From contig NZ_SADD01000004.1 of NCBI RefSeq assembly GCF_004005565.1, forward strand, positions 1 through 64,000: a stretch of DNA of 64,000 bases, read 5' to 3'. Made by a program: the position numbers and the translations under genes. The notes beneath the pieces were generated by a model. It was not told the DNA's origin. It ran no database searches and saw only the letters and a list, made by a program, of their open reading frames with translations. The stretch is from Lujinxingia sediminis (GTDB lineage: Bacteria; Myxococcota_A; Bradymonadia; Bradymonadales; Bradymonadaceae). Below, piece by piece: positions 25,254-35,488 of the stretch. Each line of letters opens with the position of its first letter. The stretch's first letter is position 1.

Positions 25254-27014
25254 TCAGGCGGCCGACCACGAGTCAGACGCGTTGAAAAACGCCAGCGCCT
25301 CCGCGCTCGTCTCGGCGATGACCACGCCATCGCGCTCGGCGATGGCCGCGCGCTCCAGCAGCTCACGGGTCTGCTTCTGGCATCCCACAAGCGCCACCTG
25401 ACACTGATGTTCGCGGAGTGTCTCCACCGCGCTCTCCAGCGCGACAAGCCCGGTGGCATCCATCGCCGGAACCTGATCCAACTCCAGAATCACCGCCCGC
25501 ATCTCGCCGCTGACGATCTCCAGCGCGGCCATCGCCTTCTGTGCCGCCCCGAAGAAAAGCGGCCCGCTGATCGCATACACCATCACCCCGGGCGCAAGAG
25601 CCGGCTGGCCGGCCGCAGGCTCCTCCTCTCTGAGCCGCCCCTCGGTCACCTCCGACATCCGGCGCATAAAGATGAACGCCGCCAGTACCACCCCCACGCC
25701 TACGCCCACCACCATATCAACGGCCACAGTCAGCCCGAAACAGGTCAAGAGCACGGCCACGTCACTGCGCGGTGCCACGCGCACGATGTGGGCAAAATGC
25801 CGGGCCTCCGACATATTCCAGGCCACCAGCACCAGCAGCGCGGCAAGCGAAGCCATCGGCAGATACCCCAGGAGCGGCGCGGCCACGACCACGGCCCCCA
25901 GGATGGTCAGCGCGTGGACGATCGCCGCCACTGGTGAGCACGCACCGGACTTGATGTTGGTCGCCGTGCGGGCAATCGCCCCGGTCGCCGGAATTCCGCC
26001 AAAGAAAGGCGCCACCACATTGCCCACCCCCTGGGCGATGAGTTCGGCGTCGGGATCATGACGCGTGCGCGCCATGCCATCGGCCACTACCGCCGAGAGC
26101 AGCGACTCAATCGCCCCGAGCATCGCAATGGCCAGCGCCCCGCCCAGCAGGGCACGCACCATGCCAAAACTCAGCTCAAAACTCGCCCCTCCCGGCCCAC
26201 CGGCCTCCCAGGGCCACATCGGCAAAGGCGGCAAAGGCGGAATCCCCGCGTAGAGCTCCTGGCCAACCCTCGTCTCGAAGCTGCTGGCGATCGTCGCCAC
26301 CTCAAACCCCTCCCAGACCATCGAGCCCCCCAGCGCAACACACGCCGCGGCTGGAAGCGCGATCAGCGGTGCCGGAAAACGACGCGTAAGCCGCGGCGTC
26401 AGCACAAGGATGGCCAGAGTCAGCGCGCCGATCCCCAGCTCATCCAGCGAAGCCGTCGCGCGCGCCTCCCACATCGCGACCAGCCGCTCGAAGAAATGTG
26501 CCGGAGCACCATCGAGCTCAAGCCCCAGCAAGTCTTTGATCTGCATCGCGGCGATCACAGTGGCAATCCCCGCGGTGAAACCCGTTGTGACTGGATGTGG
26601 GATAAAACGCGTCAGCCCCCCCAGCCGCAAGAGTCCCATCGCAATGAGGATCACCCCGCCCATCAAGCCCGACACCAGCAACCCGGCCAGCCCGTACGAG
26701 GCATAGATCGGTGCCAGAATCACAATAAAGGCCGCCGTCGGACCACTCACCTGCGTGCGGGATCCCCCAAGCAGCGCGATGAAAAACCCGGCGACAATCG
26801 ACGTGTAAAGCCCGTACTGCGGAGGCACCCCGACCCCGATGGCCAGCGCCATCGCCAGCGGAAGCGCCACCACCCCGACTACGAGCCCCGCCATCACATC
26901 GGCACGAAAGTCCTCCCCCCGATACCCCTCTCGCCAGACCGCACGCAGCGCTGCCCCGGGAAGCTCGGTCAACCTGCTCGTCATCTGGCCTGCTGTATAA
27001 CGCGTGCGTCCCAT
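25254..27014 (-). CDS. SulP-family anion transporter with STAS domain
   Basis: 586 residues from the ATG at 27014, which has GAGG about 9 bases upstream. An in-frame TTG at 27083 would add 23 residues. There are about ten to twelve membrane segments; VVALPLAMALAIGVGVPPQY, GSRTQVSGPTAAF and TGFTAGIA are SulP signatures. A C-terminal STAS domain (LELDQVPAMDATGLVALE) ends the protein. It probably carries sulfate, bicarbonate or dicarboxylates, as DauA does. It is divergent from the HTH-EIIA regulator across 135 bases, which suggests control by it. Confidence 0.9.
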   Translation of the reverse strand: MGRTRYTAGQMTSRLTELPGAALRAVWREGYRGEDFRADVMAGLVVGVVALPLAMALAIGVGVPPQYGLYTSIVAGFFIALLGGSRTQVSGPTAAFIVILAPIYASYGLAGLLVSGLMGGVILIAMGLLRLGGLTRFIPHPVTTGFTAGIATVIAAMQIKDLLGLELDGAPAHFFERLVAMWEARATASLDELGIGALTLAILVLTPRLTRRFPAPLIALPAAACVALGGSMVWEGFEVATIASSFETRVGQELYAGIPPLPPLPMWPWEAGGPGGASFELSFGMVRALLGGALAIAMLGAIESLLSAVVADGMARTRHDPDAELIAQGVGNVVAPFFGGIPATGAIARTATNIKSGACSPVAAIVHALTILGAVVVAAPLLGYLPMASLAALLVLVAWNMSEARHFAHIVRVAPRSDVAVLLTCFGLTVAVDMVVGVGVGVVLAAFIFMRRMSEVTEGRLREEEPAAGQPALAPGVMVYAISGPLFFGAAQKAMAALEIVSGEMRAVILELDQVPAMDATGLVALESAVETLREHQCQVALVGCQKQTRELLERAAIAERDGVVIAETSAEALAFFNASDSWSAA

Positions 27015-27149
27015 CGTCGCCGCCTCGCCATGACCCGCATCAACATGCGACCAACGAACGCAAAAAACGCCATCCGTTGTCAATTAACGCATTCCTACGT
27101 AAAACAACGCAACCGGTCAATCACCCCCTCCCCCCGCTCAGGCCTGCCC

Positions 27150-27845
27150 ATGGAAGACCGCCTCATGACCGCCCGCCAGCTCGCCAGCTACCTCAACGTC
27201 AGCGAGCGCACCGTTCTTAATCTCGTCCAGGAGGGCGCGCTGCCCGGCGTCAAAGTCGGCAACCAGTGGCGTTTTCGAAAGGCCATGATCGACACCTGGC
27301 TCGACGACCAGATGCTCGGGCTGACCCCGCGCGTGGTCGAACCCACCCCTCACCCGGCCCCCCGAAAAATGCTGGCGCTTCGGAGCTGTTTTGAGCCTTC
27401 CCACGTACTGGCCGACCTGGTCGCCACCACCAAAACCGGCGTGATCAGCGAGCTCGCCGCCTTTGCCGCCGGGCTGGGCCTGGTGCGCGATGACACCTGG
27501 TTTGTCGGCGCACTGATCAAGCGCGAAAACGTCATGCCCAGCGCCATCGGCCAGGGGCTGGCCTTCCCGCACACCCTGCGACGCCACCCCGAGCAAATCA
27601 CGCGCCCCTTCATGGTGGTGGGACGCTCCCGGGCCGGAGTCGACTTCGATGCCCTCGATGGCCAGCCCACCCACCTCTTCTTCGTGCTGGGCCTTCGCTA
27701 CGAAGAGCTTCACCTTCCCTGGCTCGCCCGCCAGGTGCAGATGCTGGCCAACGCCGAGCTCGTCGACACCCTCCTGCACGCCCCCGATGCCCCGACCATC
27801 TACCAGGCCCTGCTGAGCGCCGAAGCCCCGATTGCCGGCCTGTAA
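27150..27845 (+). CDS. HTH DNA-binding domain fused to a PTS EIIA (PtsN-type) domain
   Basis: 231 residues from the ATG at 27150. The frame is open far upstream over the antisense of the transporter, but that part is not coding. Residues 6-55 (MTARQLASYLNVSERTVLNL…GNQWRFRKAMIDTWL) form an excisionase/MerR-type helix-turn-helix. Residues about 85-225 form an EIIA-Ntr-like domain with the phosphorylatable histidine in GQGLAFPHTLRR (His141). The design fits a phosphorylation-controlled regulator. Its target may be the divergent SulP gene. No PTS EI or HPr gene is seen. Confidence 0.85.
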   Translation: MEDRLMTARQLASYLNVSERTVLNLVQEGALPGVKVGNQWRFRKAMIDTWLDDQMLGLTPRVVEPTPHPAPRKMLALRSCFEPSHVLADLVATTKTGVISELAAFAAGLGLVRDDTWFVGALIKRENVMPSAIGQGLAFPHTLRRHPEQITRPFMVVGRSRAGVDFDALDGQPTHLFFVLGLRYEELHLPWLARQVQMLANAELVDTLLHAPDAPTIYQALLSAEAPIAGL

Positions 27846-27934
27846 AACCCTCTCGCCGACACGCCCGATCCTCGCCGCAGCGCGTCATTTCGCGCGATCC
27901 TCCGCGTGACTCACCAGTCATGCCAAAGGCCGTC

Positions 27935-27962
27935 TTGACATCGCTCACACCTCCCCATAAAG
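27935..27962 (+). promoter_or_regulatory. Candidate sigma-70 promoter
   Basis: TTGACA at 27935 is followed after 16 bases by ATAAAG. The -35 is perfect and the -10 is weak. It would serve the HAD phosphatase gene starting at 28051. Confidence 0.4.
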
Positions 27963-28050
27963 CCCACCTCCCGATAACCGGCAGTGTGCCCGAACCGCTC
28001 GGAAGCCGGTCACTTCAATCCAGGTTGGACCCGAAGCCAGGTGGCTGTAG

Positions 28051-28734
28051 ATGGAACCCCATAGCGACACTCGCCGCACCGCCGCGTTCTACGACGTCGA
28101 CGGCACGCTCATCCGCACCAACGTCGTGCACGCCTACGCCTACTACGCGATCAACAGCCCGGCGATGGGCGATAAGATCGGCAAAACCGCCGGCCTCCTC
28201 GCCAGCCTGCCCCTCTACTGGATCGCCGATAAATTCGACCGCCGCGTGTTCAACGAGGCCTTCTACAAAAACTACGCCGGGTTCACCGAAGACCGCCTGG
28301 TCCTCATCGGCGAAGAGATTTTTGAGAAGGTCATCAAGCCCAACATTTTCAAGGGTGCACACAGCCTGGTCGATCGCAGCAAGCGCCAGGGCCACGACCA
28401 GATCCTGGTCACCGGCGCGCTCGACGTGATCACCAAACCTCTGGCCGACTTTCTGGGCTGCAAGGACTTCGTGGCCAACCGCCTGGAGATCAAAGATGGC
28501 AAGGCGACCGGCCGGCTGCTCAAGCCCATGATCGCCGGCGCCAACAAGGCCCTCTGGGTGCGCCGCTACGCCGAGGAGCACGGCTACGACCTTGACCGCT
28601 CCTTTGCCTACGCCGACAGCGGCTCCGACATCCCGCTGCTCTCGGTGGTGGGCAACCCCTGCGCCATCAACCCCGATTTCAAGATGCGCACCACCGCCCG
28701 CGCGTACGACTGGCCGGTGCTCAACCTCGACTGA
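28051..28734 (+). CDS. HAD-IB family phosphatase
   Basis: 227 residues. Motif I is FYDVDGTLI (Asp19, Asp21), motif II lies in ILVTGALD and motif III/IV in YADSGSDIPLLSVVG. This is the subfamily IB layout of SerB-like enzymes, also found fused to PlsC acyltransferases. The neighbouring lipid enzyme suggests a phosphatidate- or lyso-phosphatidate-type substrate, though phosphoserine or others remain possible. A further 78 bases separate it from the LarA-like gene, which may be in the same operon. Confidence 0.85.
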   Translation: MEPHSDTRRTAAFYDVDGTLIRTNVVHAYAYYAINSPAMGDKIGKTAGLLASLPLYWIADKFDRRVFNEAFYKNYAGFTEDRLVLIGEEIFEKVIKPNIFKGAHSLVDRSKRQGHDQILVTGALDVITKPLADFLGCKDFVANRLEIKDGKATGRLLKPMIAGANKALWVRRYAEEHGYDLDRSFAYADSGSDIPLLSVVGNPCAINPDFKMRTTARAYDWPVLNLD

Positions 28735-28812
28735 TTTCGATAAAAAACGCCCGCCGCGTCATCCCCTGACAGGCAGCGCTCCTCATACATCTTTATTGCG
28801 GAAGGTCCTGGC

Positions 28813-30408
28813 ATGTCCGACAGCTCGAAGCCTTACAATCCGGTTCGCTACCTCACCGAAGACTCGCGCCCCCTCTACCTGCACTACGGCGAAGACTTTT
28901 TGACCCATAAGTTCCCCGCCGGCACGCGCGTGGTCTATGCGAACAAGCCGATGAAGCCCATCGACAACCAGGGCGCGGCCATCCGCTACGCACTCAACCA
29001 CCCCGAGGGGGACGTCAAGCCCCTCTACGCTCAACTCAAACCGGGCATGAAGGTCACCATCGCCATCGACGATATCTCGGTGCCCCTGCCCCCGATGAAG
29101 ACCCCCGACATCCGCCAGAAGGTCCTCGAGATCGTCCTGCAGATGCTCGCCGACCACGGCGTGGAAGACGTCGAGATGGTCGTCGCCCTGGCCCTGCATC
29201 GCCGCATGACCGGAAGCGAAATCAAGCGCATGGTCGGCCCCGAGATCTTCAACGAGTACTACCCCGAGCGCCTCTACAACATGGACGCCGAGGACGAAGA
29301 CAACATGGTCTTCCTCGGCGAAACCGACCATGGCGAGAAGGTCCAGATCGTGCGCCGCGCCGCCGAGAGCGACCTGTTGATCTACGTCAACGTCAACTAC
29401 GTCCCGATGAACGGGGGCTTTAAATCGATCGGCACCGGTTTGTCGGGCTACCAGTCGATTCAGTACCACCACAACCCCCAGACGATTCTGAAGTCTGACT
29501 CCTACATGGACCCCAAGAACAGCGCGCTCTACAGCAGCAACGAGCGCATGGGGCGGATGATCAACGAGAAGCTCAACGTCTTCCACATCGAGACCGCGCT
29601 CAACAACAAGATGTACGACGACCAGCTTCAGTTTCTGGCCGATCCGGAAGACGACTGGTCCTCGGCCGATGAGCTCAAGTTTAAGTCGATGCAGTGGACG
29701 CTCAAAAAGCTGCCGCGCGCGGCCAAGCGCAACTTCTTCCACAAGGTGCCCGCCGACTACGGCCTCGTCGGCGTGTTCGCCGGCGCCACCGAAGCCGTCC
29801 ACGAGAAGACCCTGGAGAAGTGCTGGCAGCAGCACGCCGTGCCCGTCGAAGGCCAATCCGACGTGGTCGTCTGGGGCATCCCCTTTGAGAGCCCCTACAA
29901 CGTCAACTCCATCATGAACCCCCTTCTGGTTCGCGTGATGGCGCTGGGCTACTTCTTCAACATGTACCGGGGCAAACCCATCGTGAAGAAGGGCGGCACG
30001 CTCATCATCACCCACCCCTGCTACGACCAGTTCGACCCGGATCACCACCCCAGCTACATCGAGTTCTTCAACCGCTGCCTGCCCGAGACCCGCTGCTCCA
30101 AGACCCTGGGCAAGCGCTGGGAAAAAGAGTTCGCCGAGAACCCCAACTACATTGAGATGTTCCGGCGCGGCAACGCCTACCACGGCGTGCACCCCTTCTA
30201 CATGTGGTACTGGGCCGAAAACGGGCAGCATCACGTCGGCCGCGTCATTGTGGTCGGTGCCGAAAACGACCACGTCCCGGCGCGTATGGGCTGGCTCAGC
30301 GCCAAAACCATGGACGAGGCCCTGGAGATGGCCGCCGAACACCACGGCCCCGACCACGACCTGACGGTGATGCACCACCCGCCCTTTGTGATCGCCGACG
30401 TCCGCTAA
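28813..30408 (+). CDS. LarA-like (DUF2088) protein
   Basis: 531 residues, GGAAGG about 8 bases before the ATG. The N-terminal half matches the DUF2088 domain of nickel-pincer lactate racemase: [19 protein letters not shown], then [20 protein letters not shown] where the family has a catalytic His in G(T/L)HR. The protein is about 100 residues longer than LarA. No LarB, LarC or LarE cofactor genes are in the window, so it may act on another 2-hydroxy acid or use cofactor made elsewhere. It lies between a phosphatase and a lipid enzyme; the link is unknown. Confidence 0.75.
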   Translation: MSDSSKPYNPVRYLTEDSRPLYLHYGEDFLTHKFPAGTRVVYANKPMKPIDNQGAAIRYALNHPEGDVKPLYAQLKPGMKVTIAIDDISVPLPPMKTPDIRQKVLEIVLQMLADHGVEDVEMVVALALHRRMTGSEIKRMVGPEIFNEYYPERLYNMDAEDEDNMVFLGETDHGEKVQIVRRAAESDLLIYVNVNYVPMNGGFKSIGTGLSGYQSIQYHHNPQTILKSDSYMDPKNSALYSSNERMGRMINEKLNVFHIETALNNKMYDDQLQFLADPEDDWSSADELKFKSMQWTLKKLPRAAKRNFFHKVPADYGLVGVFAGATEAVHEKTLEKCWQQHAVPVEGQSDVVVWGIPFESPYNVNSIMNPLLVRVMALGYFFNMYRGKPIVKKGGTLIITHPCYDQFDPDHHPSYIEFFNRCLPETRCSKTLGKRWEKEFAENPNYIEMFRRGNAYHGVHPFYMWYWAENGQHHVGRVIVVGAENDHVPARMGWLSAKTMDEALEMAAEHHGPDHDLTVMHHPPFVIADVR

Positions 30409-30486
30409 TCACGTTTGATGGTTTCAAGTCTCGCTTGATGTTCGCCGTCTTTCGCTAAACGCGTTCCATCGTTCTGGAAGTCGTGC
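30391..30486 (+). repeat. Imperfect 50-bp direct duplication of a gene 3' end
   Basis: ATCGCCGACGTCCGCTAATC at the end of the LarA-like gene recurs 50 bases later as TTCGCCGTCTTTCGCTAAAC, followed by related sequence (ACGTTTGATGGTTTCAAGTC versus GCGTTCCATCGTTCTGGAAG). It includes the stop codon and may mark an old slippage or transfer event. Confidence 0.5.
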
Positions 30487-30527
30487 GCCTCCGAGCACGC
30501 CAGCCTTTGTCGACCCAGGTTTTTGCC

Positions 30528-33500
30528 ATGACGCATACCAACGACACCCCTGCCATCCAAGATGGCGCTCCAACAAACGGTCACGCCAACGGCGCCAACG
30601 GCTACGCGCTGCCCGCCACCCTTGATGAGCCCACCCTGGAGGGCACGCTCAACGTCGGCGAGTCCCTGCGGGGCAAGCGCATCCTTCTGACGGGCACCAC
30701 GGGGTTTCTGGGCAAGGTCGTGATGGTGATGCTCTTGCGCAACCATCCCGACATCGAGCAGCTCTACGTGCTCGTGCGCAGCCGCCGCACCCAGAGCGCC
30801 ACCGAACGCTTCTTTGACGAGGTGGTGCCCTCCGGCGCGCTCGACCCGCTGCGTGAGGTCTACGGGGACGAAGGCTACCTGGAGTTTCTCAACGAGAAGG
30901 TCAGCGTGATCGACGGCGACATCTGCCGCCCGAACCTCGGCCTTCCAGACGACGAAGCCCGCGCGCTCTCCTCGCAGCTCGACGTCTTCATCAACTCGGC
31001 TGGCCTGACCAACTTCAACCCCAACCTCAAGAACGCGCTGGAGATCAACACCCTCTCCCAGCGCCTCACGCTCGACTTCCTGGAGCTCGGCGACAATCAC
31101 GCTCGTCTGATGCACGTGTCCACCTGCTTTGTGGCCGGCAACAGCGAGAAGCCCAGCCCCGAAATTTTCCCCGGACCGCGGGTCTACCCCAGAGTCGAAG
31201 AGCTGGGACTGGACTACGACCACACCCGCGAGATCGACGACTGCCTCAAGCTCATCGAGCATTTTGAGGACATCTCCCGCGACCAGGAACATCAGGTGCG
31301 CTTTGTGCAGCAAGCGCGCGAGTTCCTCAAAAAACATAATCTCAACCCCGCCGACCGGGGCGCTCTGGACTCCGCCTGCGAGCGCGAGCGCGTGAAATGG
31401 GTCGATCGCACCCTTTCACTGGAAGGCCGCAAACGCGCCGCGTTCTGGGGTTGGCCCAACATCTACACCTACACCAAGAGTCTGGGTGAACGCATTCTGG
31501 CCGATGCCGCAGCCCGTGGCGTCAAGGTCACCATCGTGCGCCCGGCCATCATCGAGAGCGCGGAGAGCTTCCCCCAGCAGGGCTGGAATGAGGGCATCAA
31601 CACCACCGCCCCGATCTGCTTTATGATGTACAAGGGGCACCGCTTTGTGCCCACCCGGGAGGGCATCAACCTCGACGTCATCCCGGTCGATTACGTCTCC
31701 GGCGCGATGCTCGCTGTCACCGCCGCCCTGCTCACCGACCAGCATCACGATGTCTACCACCTGGGCTCCTCCGACTTGAACCCCATCTCGGTGGCTCGCC
31801 TGGTCGAGCTCTCCACCCTGGGCAACCGCCGGGTCATCGACCGCGAGGTCAAGACCCCGGGCTGGAAGAAGCTCGTGCTCAAGTCGATGGACTCGGTGGT
31901 CGTCGAGCGCAAAGAGTTTGAGCGCCAGTCAGCTCCGGGGCTCAAGCGCACTGTCAGTGGCATGCGCAAACTCCTCAAAAAACTCCCGACCAGAGAGCTC
32001 GGCGGCGTAGGCAAAGCCATCGAAGGCGTCGAGAAGTCGCTCAAGAGCGTCGAGGCGATGGCCACGACGACCGAGAAGATCTTTGAGCTCTTCTTCCCCT
32101 TCATCTACGACAACCGCCTGACCTTTAAGTCGGGCAACATCGTGGAGCTCTCCGCAAAACTCGGCCCGGCGGAGCGGCCTGTGTACGGCAGCCGCATCCA
32201 GGATCTGGACTGGCGCGAGTACTGGATTCAGACGCATATCCCCGGGCTCGCTCGCCACAGCTACCCGGCGCTGGAGGCCAAGCTCAAAGAGCGCAACCGC
32301 GAGGTCTACACCTACGACGACCTGGTGGAGCTCTTCGACGCATCGACCACAAACTTCCAGAAACGGGTGGCGCTGCAGCATCAGTCGGGCTCCATCGTGG
32401 AGCGTTACACCTACGGGGAGCTCAAAGAGCGCGCCGAGCGCGCCTGCAGCGTGTTGAGCGGCGTGGGCGTGGGCCCGGGCACCACCTGCCTGCTCATCTC
32501 GGAGAACCGCCCGCAGTGGGGCATGACCTACTTCGGCATCCTGAAGACCGGCGGCATCGCCGTACCGGTGGATTCGGCGAGCACCACCGAGCAGATCCTC
32601 AACATCGCGCGCTCGGCCCGTGCACGGGCGATTGTGCTCAGCCAGGCCGTTGACGAGCGCCTGGGCGCCGAGCTCCGAGAGACCCTCCTCAAAGAGAGCA
32701 TCCCGGCGCGCACGCTGACCTTCGCGCAGCTCTACAGCCTGGGGCTTCCCGACCAGGCGCAGCTCAGCGAGGTCGCCGAAGCGCCTTCGAGCGACGCCGC
32801 CTCCGTCGAGCTTTTGCCCGCCGAGGGTGATGACCCGCTTCTGGCCGAGCTGATGCGCGCTGAGCAGGACGGCCAGCCCCTGGCGAGCCTGATCTTCACC
32901 TCGGGGACAACCGGAGCTCCCAAGGGTGTGATGCTCACCCACCAGAACTTCGCACACCTGCTCAACAGCCTGCAGAAGACCTTCCAGATCACCGAGCGAG
33001 ACGGCTTCTTGAGCGTGCTTCCGCTGCACCACACCTTTGAGTTCGCCTGCGGCTTTTTGATGCCCCTATCCCGCGGCGCCTCCATCACCTACCTGGAGGA
33101 GGTCAACGCCGACGAGCTCACCACGGCGATGACGCATAACCGCATCACCGCGCTCATCGGGGTTCCGGCCCTCTGGCAACTTCTTCACCGCCGCATCGAC
33201 CAGCGCATCAGCGACGCCCCGCCGGCGCTTCGCTTTGCGCTCGAGTCGATGCTCACGGCCAACACCACCCTGCGCGAGAAGTGGGGGGTTAACCTTGGCT
33301 CGACCTTCTTTGCGCCGGTGCACGCGGCCTTCGGCGGACGTCTGCGCTACATGATCAGCGGCGCCGCAGCGCTCCCGGTCAACATCCTTGAGACCTTCTA
33401 CGGCCTGGGCTTCAGCCTCTATGAAGGCTACGGCCTGACCGAAGCCGCCCCGGTGCTCACCGTCAACAGCCCCGAGCGCGGGCTTGCGCCGGGCACCGTG

Positions 33501-35399
33501 GGTCGCGCTCTCGAAGGCATTGAGGTCGACATCAAAGACCCCAACGATGAGGGCGTCGGCGAAGTCGTCGCCCGCGGCCCCAACGTCATGCGCGGCTACC
33601 TGGGCCGCGACGAAGAAACCGCCGCCGCCCTGCAAGATGGCTGGCTGCACACCGGCGACCTGGGCAAGTTCGACCGCCGCGGCAACCTCACCATCGTCGG
33701 ACGCGAGAAAGAAGTCATCGTCACCGCCGGCGGCAAAAACTGCTACCCGGACGAGCTCGAAGACATCTACTCCAAATGCCCCGACGCCCTGGATCTCTCC
33801 ATCGTCGGACTGCCCGACGGCAAGGGCTCTGAGCGCGTAGCCTGCCTGGTGCGCCCCGATCTTCCCGAGAACGCCACCGCCGAGCAGATTGCCACGATGC
33901 AGTCGGCCATCCGCGAGTGGATTCGCGTCGAGGGTGCCCGCGTGCCCTCCCACTCCCGCGTGCAGGTGTTGCGCTTCTGGAACGACGAGTTCCCCCGCAC
34001 CGCCACGCGCAAGATCAAACGCAAAGATGTCGTCAAGATCCTGGAACGCCTCATGGCCGCCGAGCTCGAAGCGGTGGACCGCGGCGAAGTTGAAGACACC
34101 ACCTGGAGCTGGCTCGACAAGGTGCTGGCCACGCTCGCCGACTACAACGCGGCGCATATCCACAACAACACCCACCTGCTCGACGACCTGGGCTTTGACA
34201 GCCTGATGTTCGTCGAGCTGGCCTCGATTCTGGAGGCCCGCGACCACCACGTCAGCGCCGAAACACTCGCCACCATCCAGACCGTCGGCGAGCTCCAGGA
34301 GCTCCTCGACGGCGGGGCAAGCTCCACCGAGTTGGTTGTCCAACCCAAATCGGTGCTTGAGCGCGTGGACTCCTACGATGTGCCCCCGGCGGTGCAGCGC
34401 ATGGTCAAAGACTTGCTCTACAACGGCCAGATGAACGCCTACGAACGTCTCTTCGACGTGGAGGTCTTCGGCCGTGCGCACATCCCCTACCACAATCCCA
34501 ACGTCATCGTGGTGGCCAACCACTCCAGCCACCTGGATATGGGCCTTGTGAAATACGCCCTGGGCGAGTTCGGACAGGATATTCGCGCGCTGGCCGCCGC
34601 CGATTACTTCTTCAAAAACACCGCACGCAAAACCTACTTCGGCAACTTCACCAACCTGCTTCCCGTGGAGCGCTCCGGCACCCTGGAGAGCTCCCTGGGC
34701 CGCGCGTCGGAGGCGTTGCGCCGCGGCGAGATGTTGTTGATGTTCCCGGAGGGCACGCGCTCCCGCGATGGGAAGTTGCAGGCCTTCCGCCGCGGGCTGG
34801 GCTACCTGGTCGACACCCACCAGATCGACGTGTTGCCCCTGTGGATCGAGGGTACCCATCGCGCCCTTCCTAAAGGTCAGGCGCTTCCCTCCCCGACCTC
34901 GCGCAAGCTGAAGGTCACGATCGGACCGGTGCTCAAAGCCTCGGAGCTTCGCGCCAACATGGATGCCGATTCGCCCACCGCCCGCTTCGACGCCATCAGC
35001 CAGCGCACCCACGATGCGGTCGCGCAGCTGGGGCTCGCCGCGCGCGGCGGCGGAAACGCCGAGAAGGCCAAAGCTCAAGCCGACCAGCTCTCGCCCATCT
35101 TCCACGAACTCAACCACAAGTTCGCCGAGAACCAGGTCGATAGCCCCGTGAGCTTCTACTTCAGCCTGGGCAACTTCGACTCCCATAAGTGGACGATCAC
35201 CGTCGACCCGAAGACCTGCAACATCCAGAACACCAAACCCTCGGGGCACGCCGACTGCGTGGTCAAAACCTCCCCGGAGATCTTCCGCAAGATCGTCCAG
35301 GAGAGCTATGTCCCCTCGATGGAGGAGTTCATGAACGGGGTCATCAAGACCAACGATCCCGATCTTCTGATGCGCTTCTCGGCGGTCTTCCGCCTCTGA
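30528..35399 (+). CDS. Five-domain acyl reductase / acyl-AMP ligase / ACP / acyltransferase / SCP2 enzyme
   Basis: 1623 residues from the ATG at 30528 (open from a GTG at 30483). Domain order: an NAD-binding fatty acyl-CoA/thioester reductase (GTTGFLG 56-62; Tyr313xxxLys317); an AMP-binding acyl-CoA/ACP synthetase (P-loop TSGTTGAPKG near 791); a phosphopantetheine carrier (GFDSL, Ser1225); a PlsC acyltransferase (HSSHLD, His1332-Asp1337; FPEGTR at 1406); and a C-terminal SCP2 sterol-carrier domain from about 1520. The first four resemble the myxobacterial ether-lipid enzyme ElbD. The protein could activate a fatty acid, hold it on ACP, reduce it to alcohol and transfer acyl chains, giving ether or wax-type lipids. 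The fused SCP2 domain is unusual. Confidence 0.85.
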   Translation: MTHTNDTPAIQDGAPTNGHANGANGYALPATLDEPTLEGTLNVGESLRGKRILLTGTTGFLGKVVMVMLLRNHPDIEQLYVLVRSRRTQSATERFFDEVVPSGALDPLREVYGDEGYLEFLNEKVSVIDGDICRPNLGLPDDEARALSSQLDVFINSAGLTNFNPNLKNALEINTLSQRLTLDFLELGDNHARLMHVSTCFVAGNSEKPSPEIFPGPRVYPRVEELGLDYDHTREIDDCLKLIEHFEDISRDQEHQVRFVQQAREFLKKHNLNPADRGALDSACERERVKWVDRTLSLEGRKRAAFWGWPNIYTYTKSLGERILADAAARGVKVTIVRPAIIESAESFPQQGWNEGINTTAPICFMMYKGHRFVPTREGINLDVIPVDYVSGAMLAVTAALLTDQHHDVYHLGSSDLNPISVARLVELSTLGNRRVIDREVKTPGWKKLVLKSMDSVVVERKEFERQSAPGLKRTVSGMRKLLKKLPTRELGGVGKAIEGVEKSLKSVEAMATTTEKIFELFFPFIYDNRLTFKSGNIVELSAKLGPAERPVYGSRIQDLDWREYWIQTHIPGLARHSYPALEAKLKERNREVYTYDDLVELFDASTTNFQKRVALQHQSGSIVERYTYGELKERAERACSVLSGVGVGPGTTCLLISENRPQWGMTYFGILKTGGIAVPVDSASTTEQILNIARSARARAIVLSQAVDERLGAELRETLLKESIPARTLTFAQLYSLGLPDQAQLSEVAEAPSSDAASVELLPAEGDDPLLAELMRAEQDGQPLASLIFTSGTTGAPKGVMLTHQNFAHLLNSLQKTFQITERDGFLSVLPLHHTFEFACGFLMPLSRGASITYLEEVNADELTTAMTHNRITALIGVPALWQLLHRRIDQRISDAPPALRFALESMLTANTTLREKWGVNLGSTFFAPVHAAFGGRLRYMISGAAALPVNILETFYGLGFSLYEGYGLTEAAPVLTVNSPERGLAPGTVGRALEGIEVDIKDPNDEGVGEVVARGPNVMRGYLGRDEETAAALQDGWLHTGDLGKFDRRGNLTIVGREKEVIVTAGGKNCYPDELEDIYSKCPDALDLSIVGLPDGKGSERVACLVRPDLPENATAEQIATMQSAIREWIRVEGARVPSHSRVQVLRFWNDEFPRTATRKIKRKDVVKILERLMAAELEAVDRGEVEDTTWSWLDKVLATLADYNAAHIHNNTHLLDDLGFDSLMFVELASILEARDHHVSAETLATIQTVGELQELLDGGASSTELVVQPKSVLERVDSYDVPPAVQRMVKDLLYNGQMNAYERLFDVEVFGRAHIPYHNPNVIVVANHSSHLDMGLVKYALGEFGQDIRALAAADYFFKNTARKTYFGNFTNLLPVERSGTLESSLGRASEALRRGEMLLMFPEGTRSRDGKLQAFRRGLGYLVDTHQIDVLPLWIEGTHRALPKGQALPSPTSRKLKVTIGPVLKASELRANMDADSPTARFDAISQRTHDAVAQLGLAARGGGNAEKAKAQADQLSPIFHELNHKFAENQVDSPVSFYFSLGNFDSHKWTITVDPKTCNIQNTKPSGHADCVVKTSPEIFRKIVQESYVPSMEEFMNGVIKTNDPDLLMRFSAVFRL

Positions 35400-35422
35400 A
35401 TCGAGCACCACCGCCGCATCAG

Positions 35423-35454
35423 GGCGCGGCCGCCACCTGCGGCCGCGCCTTCTT
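35423..35454 (+). terminator. Rho-independent terminator
   Basis: The 11-bp perfect stem GGCGCGGCCGC/GCGGCCGCGCC with a 5-base loop is followed by TTCTT. It ends the multidomain gene and separates it from the SDR gene. Confidence 0.85.
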
Positions 35455-35488
35455 GATTTTCCAACAAAATCAATACGATAGAGCCACC

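Noticed and set aside
26058-27149. N-terminal extension of the HTH-EIIA gene by over 360 codons
   Set aside because: It runs antisense through the SulP gene, is Arg/His/Gln-rich, and family members begin at the helix-turn-helix.
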